From Streptomyces sp. NBC_01224 (lineage in GTDB: Bacteria > Actinomycetota > Actinomycetes > Streptomycetales > Streptomycetaceae), in contig NZ_CP108529.1 of the NCBI RefSeq assembly GCF_036002945.1, positions 6,133,001-6,197,000 on the forward strand: a stretch of DNA of 64,000 bases. Reading direction: 5' to 3'. The notes under the pieces were generated by a model. It was not told the DNA's origin, made no database searches, and saw only the letters and a list, made by a program, of their open reading frames with translations. Positions 54,822-63,635 of this stretch are shown in pieces. The translations under genes were made by a program, and so were the position numbers. Each line of letters starts with the position of its first letter. Positions within the stretch are counted from its first letter, which is position 1.

Positions 54822-55564
54822 CCGCACCGGTCTTCGTCGTCGAACAGGTCCCCGACGGGCCCGAGTTCGTCCTGGAAGGGCCCGAGGGACGGCACGCCGT
54901 ATCGGTGAAACGGCTGCACGCCGGTGAGGACGTCGTGCTGACGGACGGCCACGGCCGTTGGACGGAGGGCATCGTCAGGGCCGCCGAGGGCAAGGACCGG
55001 CTCGTGGTCGCCGGCCTGGCGACGGTTCATGAGGAGCCGTGGCCCGCACCCCGTATCACCGTCGTCCAGGCCCTGCCCAAGGGGGACCGCGGTGAGGTCG
55101 CCGTCGAGACGATGACGGAGACCGGTGTCGACGCGATCGTGCCCTGGCAGGCGTCGCGCTGCATCACGCAGTGGAAGGGAGACCGCGGTCTCAAGTCCCT
55201 CGCGAAATGGCGCAACACCGCGCGGGAAGCGGGCAAGCAGTCGCGCCGGGTGCGCTTCCCCGAGGTGGCGGACGCACTGACGACCAAACAGGTTGCCGCA
55301 CTTCTGGCCGCGGCGGACTTCGCCGCCGTCCTGCATGAGGACCGGGGCCACGACAGTGAGCCGCTGGCCGCCGTCCAGCTCCCCACCCAGGGTGAGATCG
55401 TGCTGGTCGTCGGCCCCGAGGGCGGTGTGTCGCCGGATGAACTGGCGGACTTCGCCGCCGCGGGGGCCCGTACCTGCCGGCTCGGAACGTCCGTTCTGCG
55501 CACCTCGACGGCGGGCACGGCGGCGACGGCACTGCTGCTGGGGCGCACCGGTCGCTGGGCGTAA
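54818..55564 (+). CDS. rsmE: 16S rRNA (uracil(1498)-N(3))-methyltransferase
   Basis: 248 residues. RsmE methylates U1498 in helix 44 of 16S rRNA. The N-terminal PUA-like domain has EGRHAVSVKRLHAGEDV. The SPOUT methyltransferase knot has VLVVGPEGGVSPDEL and RLGTSVLRTSTAGTAA, the SAM-binding signature. GTG 54818 overlaps the preceding stop by four bases. Confidence 0.95.
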   Translation: MTAPVFVVEQVPDGPEFVLEGPEGRHAVSVKRLHAGEDVVLTDGHGRWTEGIVRAAEGKDRLVVAGLATVHEEPWPAPRITVVQALPKGDRGEVAVETMTETGVDAIVPWQASRCITQWKGDRGLKSLAKWRNTAREAGKQSRRVRFPEVADALTTKQVAALLAAADFAAVLHEDRGHDSEPLAAVQLPTQGEIVLVVGPEGGVSPDELADFAAAGARTCRLGTSVLRTSTAGTAATALLLGRTGRWA

Positions 55565-55647
55565 GCCCCCTCCGGCGCGCCTGCGCCGCCCCGTTGTGGC
55601 CGCAAGCCGTCTACCGCGTCGTGGGGGAACGGTGGGAAGCTGCCCGT

Positions 55648-56184
55648 ATGGGGACATCAAGGGCATGGGGTCAGGGAAGAACCCGTCGCATTCTGGCCGC
55701 GTCCGCACTCGCGGGCGCGGCGGTCGCAAGTGTCGTGGCCTGTGAGCCGACGGGCAGCCTGAACTCCACATCCATCGCCGTGACCACCGACCTGACGGGC
55801 ACCAGCGCCCTGGAGCGCAACGGGGTCGATGTGCGGTGGCTGAACTGCACGGCCGACGTCGTCGGGGACCGGCTCCAGGGTGCGTCGCCCTCCGCCTCCG
55901 CGCGCCGGATCGCGGACGTCGACTGCACCGGAAAGACGGGGAGCGGCAAGGACATCAAGATCACCGGCAAGGTGACCCAGGCTCTCGACGGGCGGTGTGT
56001 GCGGGGGGACCTGACCGCCAGGACCGGCGGGAAGGCCGTCTTCCGGACAGATGTGCTCGGCAACTGCAACAACACCGCCCCGTCGGCCGTCGGGGCGAAT
56101 CCGTCCCGGGGCGGCGGCAGTGGCGGCGCCCGGCCGACGGTCACCGTGACGGTCACGGTGACCGAATCGCCCCTGGGTAAGTGA
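55648..56184 (+). CDS. Small secreted lipoprotein, unknown
   Basis: 178 residues from ATG 55648. A basic N-terminus (GRTRRI) and hydrophobic LAASALAGAAVASVVAC give a lipobox with Cys about 32, so it should be anchored to the outer face of the membrane. The mature part has four further Cys (LNCT, VDCT, RCVRG, NCNN), likely two disulfides, and a Thr/Val-rich tail. No family is recognised. It lies between rsmE and the tricorn gene. Starting at GTG 55594 would put 18 residues before the signal peptide. Confidence 0.8.
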   Translation: MGTSRAWGQGRTRRILAASALAGAAVASVVACEPTGSLNSTSIAVTTDLTGTSALERNGVDVRWLNCTADVVGDRLQGASPSASARRIADVDCTGKTGSGKDIKITGKVTQALDGRCVRGDLTARTGGKAVFRTDVLGNCNNTAPSAVGANPSRGGGSGGARPTVTVTVTVTESPLGK

Positions 56185-56264
56185 GTGTGACCGGCACCGG
56201 GCCACCCGGCGGACTCCGGCCAACCCAGTTCCGCGGAGCACGTCAGCGGCCTAGGGTGATCCGT

Positions 56265-59200
56265 GTGACGCAGCCTGCCTACCTCCGATACCCCCATGTC
56301 CAGGGCGATTTGATCGCCTTCACCGCCGAGGACGATGTCTGGCTGGCGCCGCTGGACGGCGGCCGAGCCTGGCGCGTCAGCGCCGACAACCGACCCGTCA
56401 CCAACCCGCGGATATCTCCCGACGGAACCCGCGTCGCCTGGACGTCCACCCGGGACGGGGCGCCCGAAGTGCACATCGCACCGGTCGACGGCGGCCCCTC
56501 CAAGCGGCTCACGTACTGGGGCGACGCACGGACCTCCGTACGCGGCTGGACGCCCGAGGGCGACGTACTGGTCATCAGCACCCAGGGGCAGGCGTCACTG
56601 CGGCGCAGCTGGGCCAGGGCCGTACCGGTCGACGGCGGGCCCGCGCGGACCCTGCCGTACGGGCCGGTCGGCTCCCTCGCGTACGGGCCCGGCGGGCGGG
56701 TCCTGCTGCTCTCGGCCACCATGGGCCGCGAGGCCGCCGCCTGGAAGCGCTACCGGGGCGGCACCGCGGGCAAGTTGTGGATCGCGGAAGAGGGCGCGAC
56801 CGACGGGCCGGCGGAGTTCGTACGGCTGCACGAGGACCTGGACGGGAACATCGAATCCCCGATGTGGGTGGGTGACCGCGTCGCCTTCCTTTCCGACCAC
56901 GAAGGCGTGGGCGCGCTCTACTCCTCGCTCCCCGACGGCTCGGATCTGCGCCGGCACACCGGCATCGAGGGGTTCTACGCCCGCCACGCGACCACCGACG
57001 GGACCCGCGTCGGCTACGACTCGGCGGGTGAACTCTGGCTGCTGGACGACCTCGAAGGCTCCGAGCCCCGTCGTATCGACATCCGGCTCGGCGGCCAGCG
57101 CGCCGACCTCCAGCCCCACCCGGTGCACGCCGGCAGCCACCTCGACTCCGCGTCCCCGGACCGTACGGGCCGCGGCAGTGCCGTCGGGACGCGCGGTGCC
57201 GTCCACTGGGTCACCCACCGAGAGGGCCCGGCCCGGGCGCTCGCCGTCGAACCGGGCGTACGGGCCAGGATGCCCCGCGCCTTCCAGGCCGACGGCGACC
57301 AGCACGTGGTCTGGGTCACCGACGCCGAGGGCGACGACGCCCTGGAGTGCGCACCCGCCACCGGCACCGCACCGGGCGCCGTACCACGCCGCCTCGCCGC
57401 GGGCCGTATCGGCAGGGTCCTCGGCCTGGAGGCGGCCCCGGACGGCAGCCGGTTCGCCGTCGCCGCGCACGACGGGCGGGTGCTGATCGTCGAGCGGGAG
57501 AGCGGCGAGGTCCACGAGGTGGACCGAAGCGAGCACGGCGACGCCTCAGGCCTTGTCTTCTCGCCCGACTCCTCCTGGCTCGCCTGGTCGCACCCCGGGC
57601 CCGAGCCGCTCAGGCAGCTCAAGCTCGCACACCTTGCCGATCTGTCGGTCGCCGAGGCCACCCCGCTGCGCTTCCGGGACTTCGCCCCCGCGTTCACCAC
57701 CGACGGCAAGCACCTCGCGTTCCTCTCCGAGCGGTCCTTCGACCCGGTCTACGACGCCCATGTCTTCGACCTGGCGTTCATCGGCGCCTGCCGTCCGCAT
57801 CTGCTGACGCTCGCCGCCACCACGCCCTCCCCGTTCGGGCCGCAGCGCCACGGCCGTCCGGCCGAGAAGGAGAAGAGCGGCGGCGAGGGCGAGGACAACC
57901 CGACCGCGCTGCCCGTCACCCGGATCGACCTCGACGGACTCGCCGACCGGATCGTGCCGCTGCCCGTCGAGGCCGCCAGCTACTCCACGCTGCGCGCCGC
58001 GAAGGACGGGCTGCTGTGGCTGAGCCATCCGGTGACCGGGGTGCTCGGTACGAGCGGCGCCACGCCCGACGCCCGCCGGCCCGAGACCGTCCTCGAACGG
58101 TACGACCTGGAGAAGCTGCGCTGCGAGGAACTCGCCTCGGACGTCGACGGCTTCGCGGTCAGCGGCGACGGCAAGCGGATCGTCCTGCACACCCGGGGCA
58201 AGCTGCGCGTCGTACCGTCCGACAGCCGTGTCCCGGCCGGCGACGACCACGACGGCGGCAGCGACAGCAGCGTCACCGTCGACCTCTCCCGGATTCGCCG
58301 GATCCTCGACCCGGCCGCCGAGTGGCGTCAGATGTACGACGAGGCCGGGCGCATCATGCGGGACAACTTCTGGCGTCCCGACATGGGCGGCATCGACTGG
58401 GACGGAGTCCTGGACCGCTACCGCCCGGTGCTGGAGCGCGTCGCCACCCATGACGACCTGATCGACCTGCTGTGGGAGGTGCAGGGCGAGCTCGGCACCT
58501 CGCACGCCTACGTGACGCCGCCCGGCGGATGGCGCGACGACTCGGCCCGGCAGGGGCTGCTCGGTGCGGACATCTCCTGCACGGACGAAGGCAGTTGGCG
58601 CATCGACCGAATCCTGCCGTCGGAGACCTCCGACCCGGCGGCCCGCTCGCCGCTCGCCGCACCCGGGGTGGCGGTGCGCGTCGGGGACGCGATCCTCGCC
58701 GTCGACGGGCACCCGGTCGACCCGGTGGCCGGGCCCGGACCGCTGCTGACCGGCTCGGCCGGCAAGCCGGTCGAGCTGACCGTCTCACCGGTGGACGGCG
58801 GTGACCCGCGCCATGTCGTCGTCGTACCGGTCGCCGACGAGGAGGCGCTGCGCTACCACGCGTGGGTCGCCGACCGGCGGGCCTACGTCCACGAGCACTC
58901 CGGCGGGCGCCTCGGCTACCTCCATGTCCCCGACATGGTCGGCTCGGGCTGGGCGCAGCTCCACCGCGATCTGCGGATCGAAGTGGCGCGTGAGGGGCTG
59001 GTGGTGGACGTCCGGGAGAACCGGGGCGGGCACACCTCGCAGCTGATCGTGGAGAAACTCGCCCGGCGCATCGTCGGCTGGGACATGCCGCGCGGGATGC
59101 AGCCGTACAGCTACCCGGAGGACGCACCGCGCGGCCCCGTGGTGGCCGTCGCCAACGAGTTCTCCGGCTCGGACGGCGACATCGTGAACGCTGCGATCAA

Positions 59201-59498
59201 GGCGCTGCACATCGGGCCGGTGGTCGGCACGCGTACCTGGGGCGGGGTGGTCGGCATCGACAGCCGGTACAAGCTCGTGGACGGGACGTCGGTCACCCAG
59301 CCCAAGTACGCGTTCTGGTTCGAGGGTTACGGCTGGGGTGTGGAGAACCACGGGGTCGATCCCGATGTCGAGGTCGTGATGGCGCCGCAGGACCATGCCG
59401 CGGGGCGGGATCCGCAGCTGGACGAGGCGATCCGGATCGCGCTCGCGTCGCTGGCCCAGACGCCGGCGAAGCGGGCACCGGAGCGGCCGGGGGTGTAG
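56265..59498 (+). CDS. Tricorn protease homologue (S41 family)
   Basis: 1077 residues from GTG 56265. The N-terminal half is beta-propeller (repeated NPRISPDGTRVAWTSTRDG-type blades). A C1 helical region, a PDZ domain (about 785-870) and the S41 catalytic core follow. The catalytic tetrad of Thermoplasma tricorn (S745, H746, S965, E1023) is matched by S746-H747 (GTSHAY), S969 (SGSDGD) and E1027 (WGVENHG). Tricorn degrades oligopeptides from the proteasome; Streptomyces has a 20S proteasome. GTG 56181 overlaps the lipoprotein stop but adds 28 non-homologous residues, so 56265 is preferred. Confidence 0.94.
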   Translation: MTQPAYLRYPHVQGDLIAFTAEDDVWLAPLDGGRAWRVSADNRPVTNPRISPDGTRVAWTSTRDGAPEVHIAPVDGGPSKRLTYWGDARTSVRGWTPEGDVLVISTQGQASLRRSWARAVPVDGGPARTLPYGPVGSLAYGPGGRVLLLSATMGREAAAWKRYRGGTAGKLWIAEEGATDGPAEFVRLHEDLDGNIESPMWVGDRVAFLSDHEGVGALYSSLPDGSDLRRHTGIEGFYARHATTDGTRVGYDSAGELWLLDDLEGSEPRRIDIRLGGQRADLQPHPVHAGSHLDSASPDRTGRGSAVGTRGAVHWVTHREGPARALAVEPGVRARMPRAFQADGDQHVVWVTDAEGDDALECAPATGTAPGAVPRRLAAGRIGRVLGLEAAPDGSRFAVAAHDGRVLIVERESGEVHEVDRSEHGDASGLVFSPDSSWLAWSHPGPEPLRQLKLAHLADLSVAEATPLRFRDFAPAFTTDGKHLAFLSERSFDPVYDAHVFDLAFIGACRPHLLTLAATTPSPFGPQRHGRPAEKEKSGGEGEDNPTALPVTRIDLDGLADRIVPLPVEAASYSTLRAAKDGLLWLSHPVTGVLGTSGATPDARRPETVLERYDLEKLRCEELASDVDGFAVSGDGKRIVLHTRGKLRVVPSDSRVPAGDDHDGGSDSSVTVDLSRIRRILDPAAEWRQMYDEAGRIMRDNFWRPDMGGIDWDGVLDRYRPVLERVATHDDLIDLLWEVQGELGTSHAYVTPPGGWRDDSARQGLLGADISCTDEGSWRIDRILPSETSDPAARSPLAAPGVAVRVGDAILAVDGHPVDPVAGPGPLLTGSAGKPVELTVSPVDGGDPRHVVVVPVADEEALRYHAWVADRRAYVHEHSGGRLGYLHVPDMVGSGWAQLHRDLRIEVAREGLVVDVRENRGGHTSQLIVEKLARRIVGWDMPRGMQPYSYPEDAPRGPVVAVANEFSGSDGDIVNAAIKALHIGPVVGTRTWGGVVGIDSRYKLVDGTSVTQPKYAFWFEGYGWGVENHGVDPDVEVVMAPQDHAAGRDPQLDEAIRIALASLAQTPAKRAPERPGV

Positions 59499-59501
59499 GG
59501 G

Positions 59502-59578
59502 GCGGGTGCGCCTGCGGCGGGTCCGGCCCCCCCAGCCGCCCCCTCCCGTACTGGGGCTCCGCCCCCGGACACGGGAAG
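59502..59578 (+). repeat. Dispersed GC-rich intergenic repeat, copy B
   Basis: The first 20 bases (59502-59521) equal those of copy A (49503-49522). It also shares CCCTCCCGTA and a GGGGCTCCGCCCCC palindrome. It lies directly after the tricorn stop. Confidence 0.7.
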
Positions 59579-59660
59579 GGGCGGGCAGGGGAACGAGCCC
59601 GCCGCAGGCGTCCCGATACCATGCCGTACAACGATCACCACTGACCGAGGAGCCGACCCC

Positions 59661-60020
59661 ATGGCGGGAGAACCGCAGCCCGACTGCCTGTTCTGCAAGA
59701 TCGTCTCGGGTGACATCCCGGCAACCATCGTCCGGGAGACCGAAACCACCGTCGCCTTCCGGGACATAAACCCGCAGGCCCCCACCCACGTACTCGTCAT
59801 CCCTCGCGTCCACTACCCGGACGCCGCCGCCCTCGCCGCCGCCGAGCCGGGGATCGCCGCCGACATACTGCGCGAGGCCGGCCACGTCGCCGCCGACGAG
59901 CAGATCGTGGACAGCGGCTACCGGGTCGTCTTCAACACCGGCTCCGGCGCCGGCCAGACCGTCTTCCACGCGCACGCCCACGTCCTGGGCGGCCGCGGAC
60001 TGCAGTGGCCCCCCGGCTAG
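59661..60020 (+). CDS. HIT family nucleotide-binding protein
   Basis: 119 residues, HINT-type. DCLFCKIVSGDIPATIV opens the family (Cys pair for possible zinc), DINPQAPTHVLVIPRVHY follows, and HAHAHVLGG is the histidine triad that hydrolyses nucleotide phosphoramidates. ATG start after GAGGAGC. It is followed 18 nt later by an RNase Z-like gene, so they are probably co-transcribed. Confidence 0.93.
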   Translation: MAGEPQPDCLFCKIVSGDIPATIVRETETTVAFRDINPQAPTHVLVIPRVHYPDAAALAAAEPGIAADILREAGHVAADEQIVDSGYRVVFNTGSGAGQTVFHAHAHVLGGRGLQWPPG

Positions 60021-60038
60021 AACGGTCGATCGCACACC

Positions 60039-60947
60039 GTGTCCGTACGCGAACTCGTGGTCCTCGGCACCGCCAGCCAGGTCCCGACCAGGCACCGCAA
60101 TCACAACGGCTATCTGCTCCGCTGGGACGGCGAGGGCATCCTCTTCGACCCGGGTGAGGGCACTCAGCGCCAGATGCTGCGGGCCGGCGTCGCCGCGCAC
60201 GACATCAACCGGATCTGCGTCACGCACTTCCACGGTGACCACTCGCTCGGCCTGGCCGGGGTGATCCAGCGGATCAACCTCGACCAGGTCCCGCACCCGG
60301 TCACCGCGCACTACCCGGCGAGCGGACAGCGCTTCTTCGAGCGGCTGCGGTACGCGACCGCCTACCGCGAGTCCGTCGAGCTGACCGAGGCCCCGGTCGC
60401 CGCCGACGGGGTGCTCGCCGCCACGGACGCGTACACGCTCAGCAGCCACCGGCTCTCGCACCCCGTCGAGTCGTACGGCTACCGGCTCGTCGAGCCCGAC
60501 GGGCGTCGCATGCTGCCCGCGAAGCTCGCCGAGCACGGCATCAAGGGGCCGGACGTCGGCCGGATCCAGCGGGAGGGCTCCCTCGGCGGCGTGACGCTCG
60601 ACGACGTCTCCGAGCGCAGGCGCGGACAGCGGTTCGCGTTCATCATGGACACAAGGCTCTGCGACGGCGTGCACGTGCTCGCCGAGGGATGCGACCTGCT
60701 GGTCATCGAGTCGACCTTCCTCGACGAGGACGAACGACTCGCCACCGACCACGGCCATCTGACCGCCGGCCAGGCGGCCCGGGTGGCCCGGGACGCGGGC
60801 GTACGGCACCTCGTGCTGACGCACTTCTCGCAGCGGTACGACGACCCGGCCGTCTTCGAGGACCGGGCCCGCGCCGCCGGGTTCGAGGGCGAACTGACCG
60901 TCGCCCGGGACCTCGGCCGGGTTCCGGTGCCCACCCGGCACCTCTGA
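60039..60947 (+). CDS. Ribonuclease Z-like MBL protein
   Basis: 302 residues, GTG start. It has THFHGDHSLGL (the zinc-binding HxHxDH) near residue 63, and FIMDTRLCDGV and HLVLTHFSQRY match the later metal-binding motifs. RNase Z cleaves the 3' trailer of tRNA precursors; some relatives are other nucleases or arylsulfatase-like. The tRNAs here lack encoded CCA, consistent with need for such an enzyme. It is followed by the deaminase gene. Confidence 0.88.
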   Translation: MSVRELVVLGTASQVPTRHRNHNGYLLRWDGEGILFDPGEGTQRQMLRAGVAAHDINRICVTHFHGDHSLGLAGVIQRINLDQVPHPVTAHYPASGQRFFERLRYATAYRESVELTEAPVAADGVLAATDAYTLSSHRLSHPVESYGYRLVEPDGRRMLPAKLAEHGIKGPDVGRIQREGSLGGVTLDDVSERRRGQRFAFIMDTRLCDGVHVLAEGCDLLVIESTFLDEDERLATDHGHLTAGQAARVARDAGVRHLVLTHFSQRYDDPAVFEDRARAAGFEGELTVARDLGRVPVPTRHL

Positions 60948-60985
60948 AACACATCAGCACCACCATTTGTGAGCGTGAAAAACCC

Positions 60986-61978
60986 GTGCACCTCCCCAAA
61001 GCCGAACTCCATCTCCACATCGAAGGAACCCTCGAACCCGAGCTGGCCTTCGCGCTCGCCGAACGCAACGGCGTGCAGCTGCCGTACGCGAACACCGAAG
61101 AGCTCCGCACCGCCTATCTCTTCGACGATCTGCAGACCTTCCTCGATCTGTACTACGCGCTGATGGCCGTGCTCCGGACCGAGGAGGACTTCGAGGAACT
61201 CGCCGACGCGTATCTCACCCGAGCCGCCGCCCAGGGCGTCCGGCACGCGGAGATCTTCTTCGACCCGCAGGCACACACCGCCCGGGGCGTCCCGATCGGC
61301 ACCGTCGTCGACGGGCTCGGCCGGGCGCTGGACCGCAGCGAGGCTAAGCACGGCATCTCCACCCAGCTGATCATGTGCTTCCTGCGCGACCAGTCGGCCG
61401 AGTCGGCGCTGGAGACCCTGGAGGCCGCGAAGCCGTATCTGCACCGGATCAGCGCGGTCGGCCTCGACTCGGCGGAGGTCGGGCACCCGCCCGTCAAGTT
61501 CCGTGAGGTGTACGAGGCGGCCGGGGCGCTCGGGCTGCGCAAGGTCGCCCATGCCGGCGAGGAGGGCCCGCCCGAGTACATCCGGGAGGCCCTGGACGTC
61601 CTCGGGGTCGAGCGCATCGACCACGGGCTGCGCTGCATGGAGGACGCGGACCTGGTGAAGCGGCTGGTCGCCGACCGGGTGCCGCTCACCCTCTGCCCGC
61701 TGTCCAACGTGCGGCTGCGCGCCATCGACACGCTGGAGGAGCACCCGCTGCGGGCCATGATGGCCGCCGGACTGCTCTGCACGGTGAACTCCGACGACCC
61801 CGCCTATTTCGGCGGATACGTCGGGGACACCTTCCATGCCGTCCACGAGACGCTCGGCCTGGACCACGAGCAGTTGCGTACGCTGGCGCGCAACTCCTTC
61901 GAGGCGGCCTTCCTCGACCACGACGAGGAGCGCAGGACGCGCTATCTGGCCGAGGTCGAGGCGTACGAGTTCGACTGA
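60986..61978 (+). CDS. Adenine deaminase-type (Aah1-like) member of the adenosine deaminase family
   Basis: 330 residues from GTG 60986. The zinc motif reads ELHLHIEGTLEPEL, followed by FFDPQAHTARG, VAHAGEEGPPEYI and VNSDDPAYFGGY. These strings are those of the fungal/bacterial adenine deaminases (Aah1, PA0148) rather than true adenosine deaminase, so it probably converts adenine to hypoxanthine in purine salvage. That call comes from motif memory and needs a tree. GTG 60986 is the only workable start near the motif. Its last 37 bases overlap the convergent MFS gene. Confidence 0.85.
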   Translation: MHLPKAELHLHIEGTLEPELAFALAERNGVQLPYANTEELRTAYLFDDLQTFLDLYYALMAVLRTEEDFEELADAYLTRAAAQGVRHAEIFFDPQAHTARGVPIGTVVDGLGRALDRSEAKHGISTQLIMCFLRDQSAESALETLEAAKPYLHRISAVGLDSAEVGHPPVKFREVYEAAGALGLRKVAHAGEEGPPEYIREALDVLGVERIDHGLRCMEDADLVKRLVADRVPLTLCPLSNVRLRAIDTLEEHPLRAMMAAGLLCTVNSDDPAYFGGYVGDTFHAVHETLGLDHEQLRTLARNSFEAAFLDHDEERRTRYLAEVEAYEFD

Positions 61979-63300
61979 CCGACCGTTCCCGACGGGCCGG
62001 CCGTCCGGAACGCGTTCTTGACCGGGCGCCTGCGACGCAGCGCGGGCAGGCTGATCTCCGTGACGGCCTGCTCGGGCGCGCCCAGCTTGGGTACGGCACC
62101 GGGTACCGCTCCGGTGGTGACGGCGAGCAGCGCGGCCGGTGCGCCGCCCCTGCGGCGCACCGATCCCGGCACCAGCGGACGGCCACCGGTGTGCAGGGCG
62201 ACAGCCGTGACCGGGGCCGCGACCAGGAGCGTGACGGCGCCCAGGATCAGGCCCATGACCGGGTAGCCGGCCTGCTCGGACAGCACGCTGCCGAGCACCG
62301 GTCCGCAGGCCACTCCGACGGATGACGCGGAGCCCGCGAGCACCGCCCAGCGGCCGCGTACGTCCAGGGAAGCGGCCAGGCCGATCAGATACGACAGGAC
62401 CACCGGGTAGACGGTGTTCCACAGGATCTCGCCGGTCGCGAACGAACCGAGATTCCCGGCCGACGAGCTGAGCACGATGCTCACCGCGATGATCACGGTG
62501 CCCAGACCGATCGGCACCGCACGGCCGAGCTTCGCGCCCAGCACCCCAGCGCCCATCACCCCGAGCAGACCCGCACCGAGCGCGGCGGCGAACACCGCAC
62601 CGACGGTGATCTCGGAGAGCCCGGCCTGGACCACACCGATCCGGCCGCTGACGCCCCACAGCGCGTTCTGCGCCATGGACCAGACGAGCATTCCGCCCGC
62701 CAGCACCAGACCGGAACGGCGGTGCGGCAGCCGGCCGGCGACGGGGGCGGCGGGACCGCTGGGCGCGGCACCGCCGAGCCGCGCGGTGGCGGGCCAGACG
62801 AGCAGCGCGGCGAGGGCGATCGAGGCGAACGGCAGCCGGTGGCCGCCGCCGAGGTGCGGGATCGTCAGATAGAGGGCGCCCGCCGTCGCGGAGACGCTGA
62901 GCAGACCGAGCGACGAGGTCCGGTGCGGATCGCGCTGGGCGGCGATGCCCGCCGCGGCCACCGCGGTCGCCGTGCCGGAGCCGAAGCCGCCGATCATCGC
63001 GCCCATGACCACCAGCGGCACGGAGCCCGCCAGCGCTGCGCAGCCGTATCCCACCATGGCCAGCACCAGTCCGGTCCGGGCCGCCCTTCGCGGTCCGTAC
63101 GTCTCGACCCGGCCCGCCAGCGTGAACCCGGCGGTGGCCGAGCTCAGCAGCAGGGCGCTGCCCACCAGACCGGCCTGGGCCGTACTGAGGCCCAGATGGA
63201 CGGAGAGCCGTCCGACGATGGTGGGGAGCAGATAGGCGGCGAGGTAACCGGCGGTGAACACGGCGACCAGGGGCCACGCGGCGCGAGGGCGCGAGGACAT
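61942..63300 (-). CDS. MFS transporter (12-TMS)
   Basis: 452 residues from ATG 63300, with AGGAA six bases upstream. The N-terminus starts SSRPRAAWPLVAVFTAGYLAAYLLPTIVGRL, and hydrophobic segments continue through about 400. The loop after helix 2 (GRVETYGPRRAARTG) resembles MFS motif A. The C-terminal 50 residues are basic and polar. Substrate is unknown. The frame could start at ATG 63318, but the ribosome-binding site favours 63300. It converges on the deaminase gene with a 37-nt overlap and diverges from the PfkB gene across a gap containing a palindromic operator. Confidence 0.82.
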   Translation of the reverse strand: MSSRPRAAWPLVAVFTAGYLAAYLLPTIVGRLSVHLGLSTAQAGLVGSALLLSSATAGFTLAGRVETYGPRRAARTGLVLAMVGYGCAALAGSVPLVVMGAMIGGFGSGTATAVAAAGIAAQRDPHRTSSLGLLSVSATAGALYLTIPHLGGGHRLPFASIALAALLVWPATARLGGAAPSGPAAPVAGRLPHRRSGLVLAGGMLVWSMAQNALWGVSGRIGVVQAGLSEITVGAVFAAALGAGLLGVMGAGVLGAKLGRAVPIGLGTVIIAVSIVLSSSAGNLGSFATGEILWNTVYPVVLSYLIGLAASLDVRGRWAVLAGSASSVGVACGPVLGSVLSEQAGYPVMGLILGAVTLLVAAPVTAVALHTGGRPLVPGSVRRRGGAPAALLAVTTGAVPGAVPKLGAPEQAVTEISLPALRRRRPVKNAFRTAGPSGTVGQSNSYASTSAR

Positions 63301-63635
63301 GGGCGTTCCTGAAGACATGCCGAAGGAGGCAGAGAAGGCAGGGGAGGGCAATGCGGGAAATACGGGGGAGGCGGGGCACGCGGCGACTGTTGCCGACGGG
63401 GCTCGCGGGCCAATTTGTATCAACTGCTTCAGGCTGACCGAAAGGCGCCCCTATGTGATCTGGACCACATGCGCGTTTACCCTCCGACCGCCGGGGTAGC
63501 AGAGGCCGTTTGTGCAGGTCAGCATCTGTATGTGCGAGGTCGTCGTCGACCCTCCGGAAGCGGCGGCGCGGACCCTCCGGTTACGGGGGTGAATCGGGCA
63601 CACTGGCCAGATCTGCCACGACCGGGGAGTGCAAG
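63301..63635. other. Divergent intergenic region, MFS gene / sugar kinase
   Basis: 335 nt with no gene seen. It holds the palindrome at 63454-63469 and otherwise GC-rich sequence. CACACT near 63600 is a possible -10 for the kinase gene. It should hold promoters for both directions. Confidence 0.5.
63454..63469. promoter_or_regulatory. Candidate DasR-like (GntR family) operator
   Basis: TGTGATCTGGACCACA is an imperfect palindrome. Against the DasR consensus core GTGGTCTAGACCAC, GTGATCTGGACCAC differs at two positions. It lies between the divergent MFS and PfkB kinase genes, where a sugar-sensing repressor could act. Another GntR-type regulator is equally possible. Confidence 0.45.

Noticed and set aside
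60479..63379. Long minus-strand open frame across the RNase Z-like, deaminase and MFS genes
   Set aside because: It spans three well-supported genes; the codon bias of the true genes produces it.
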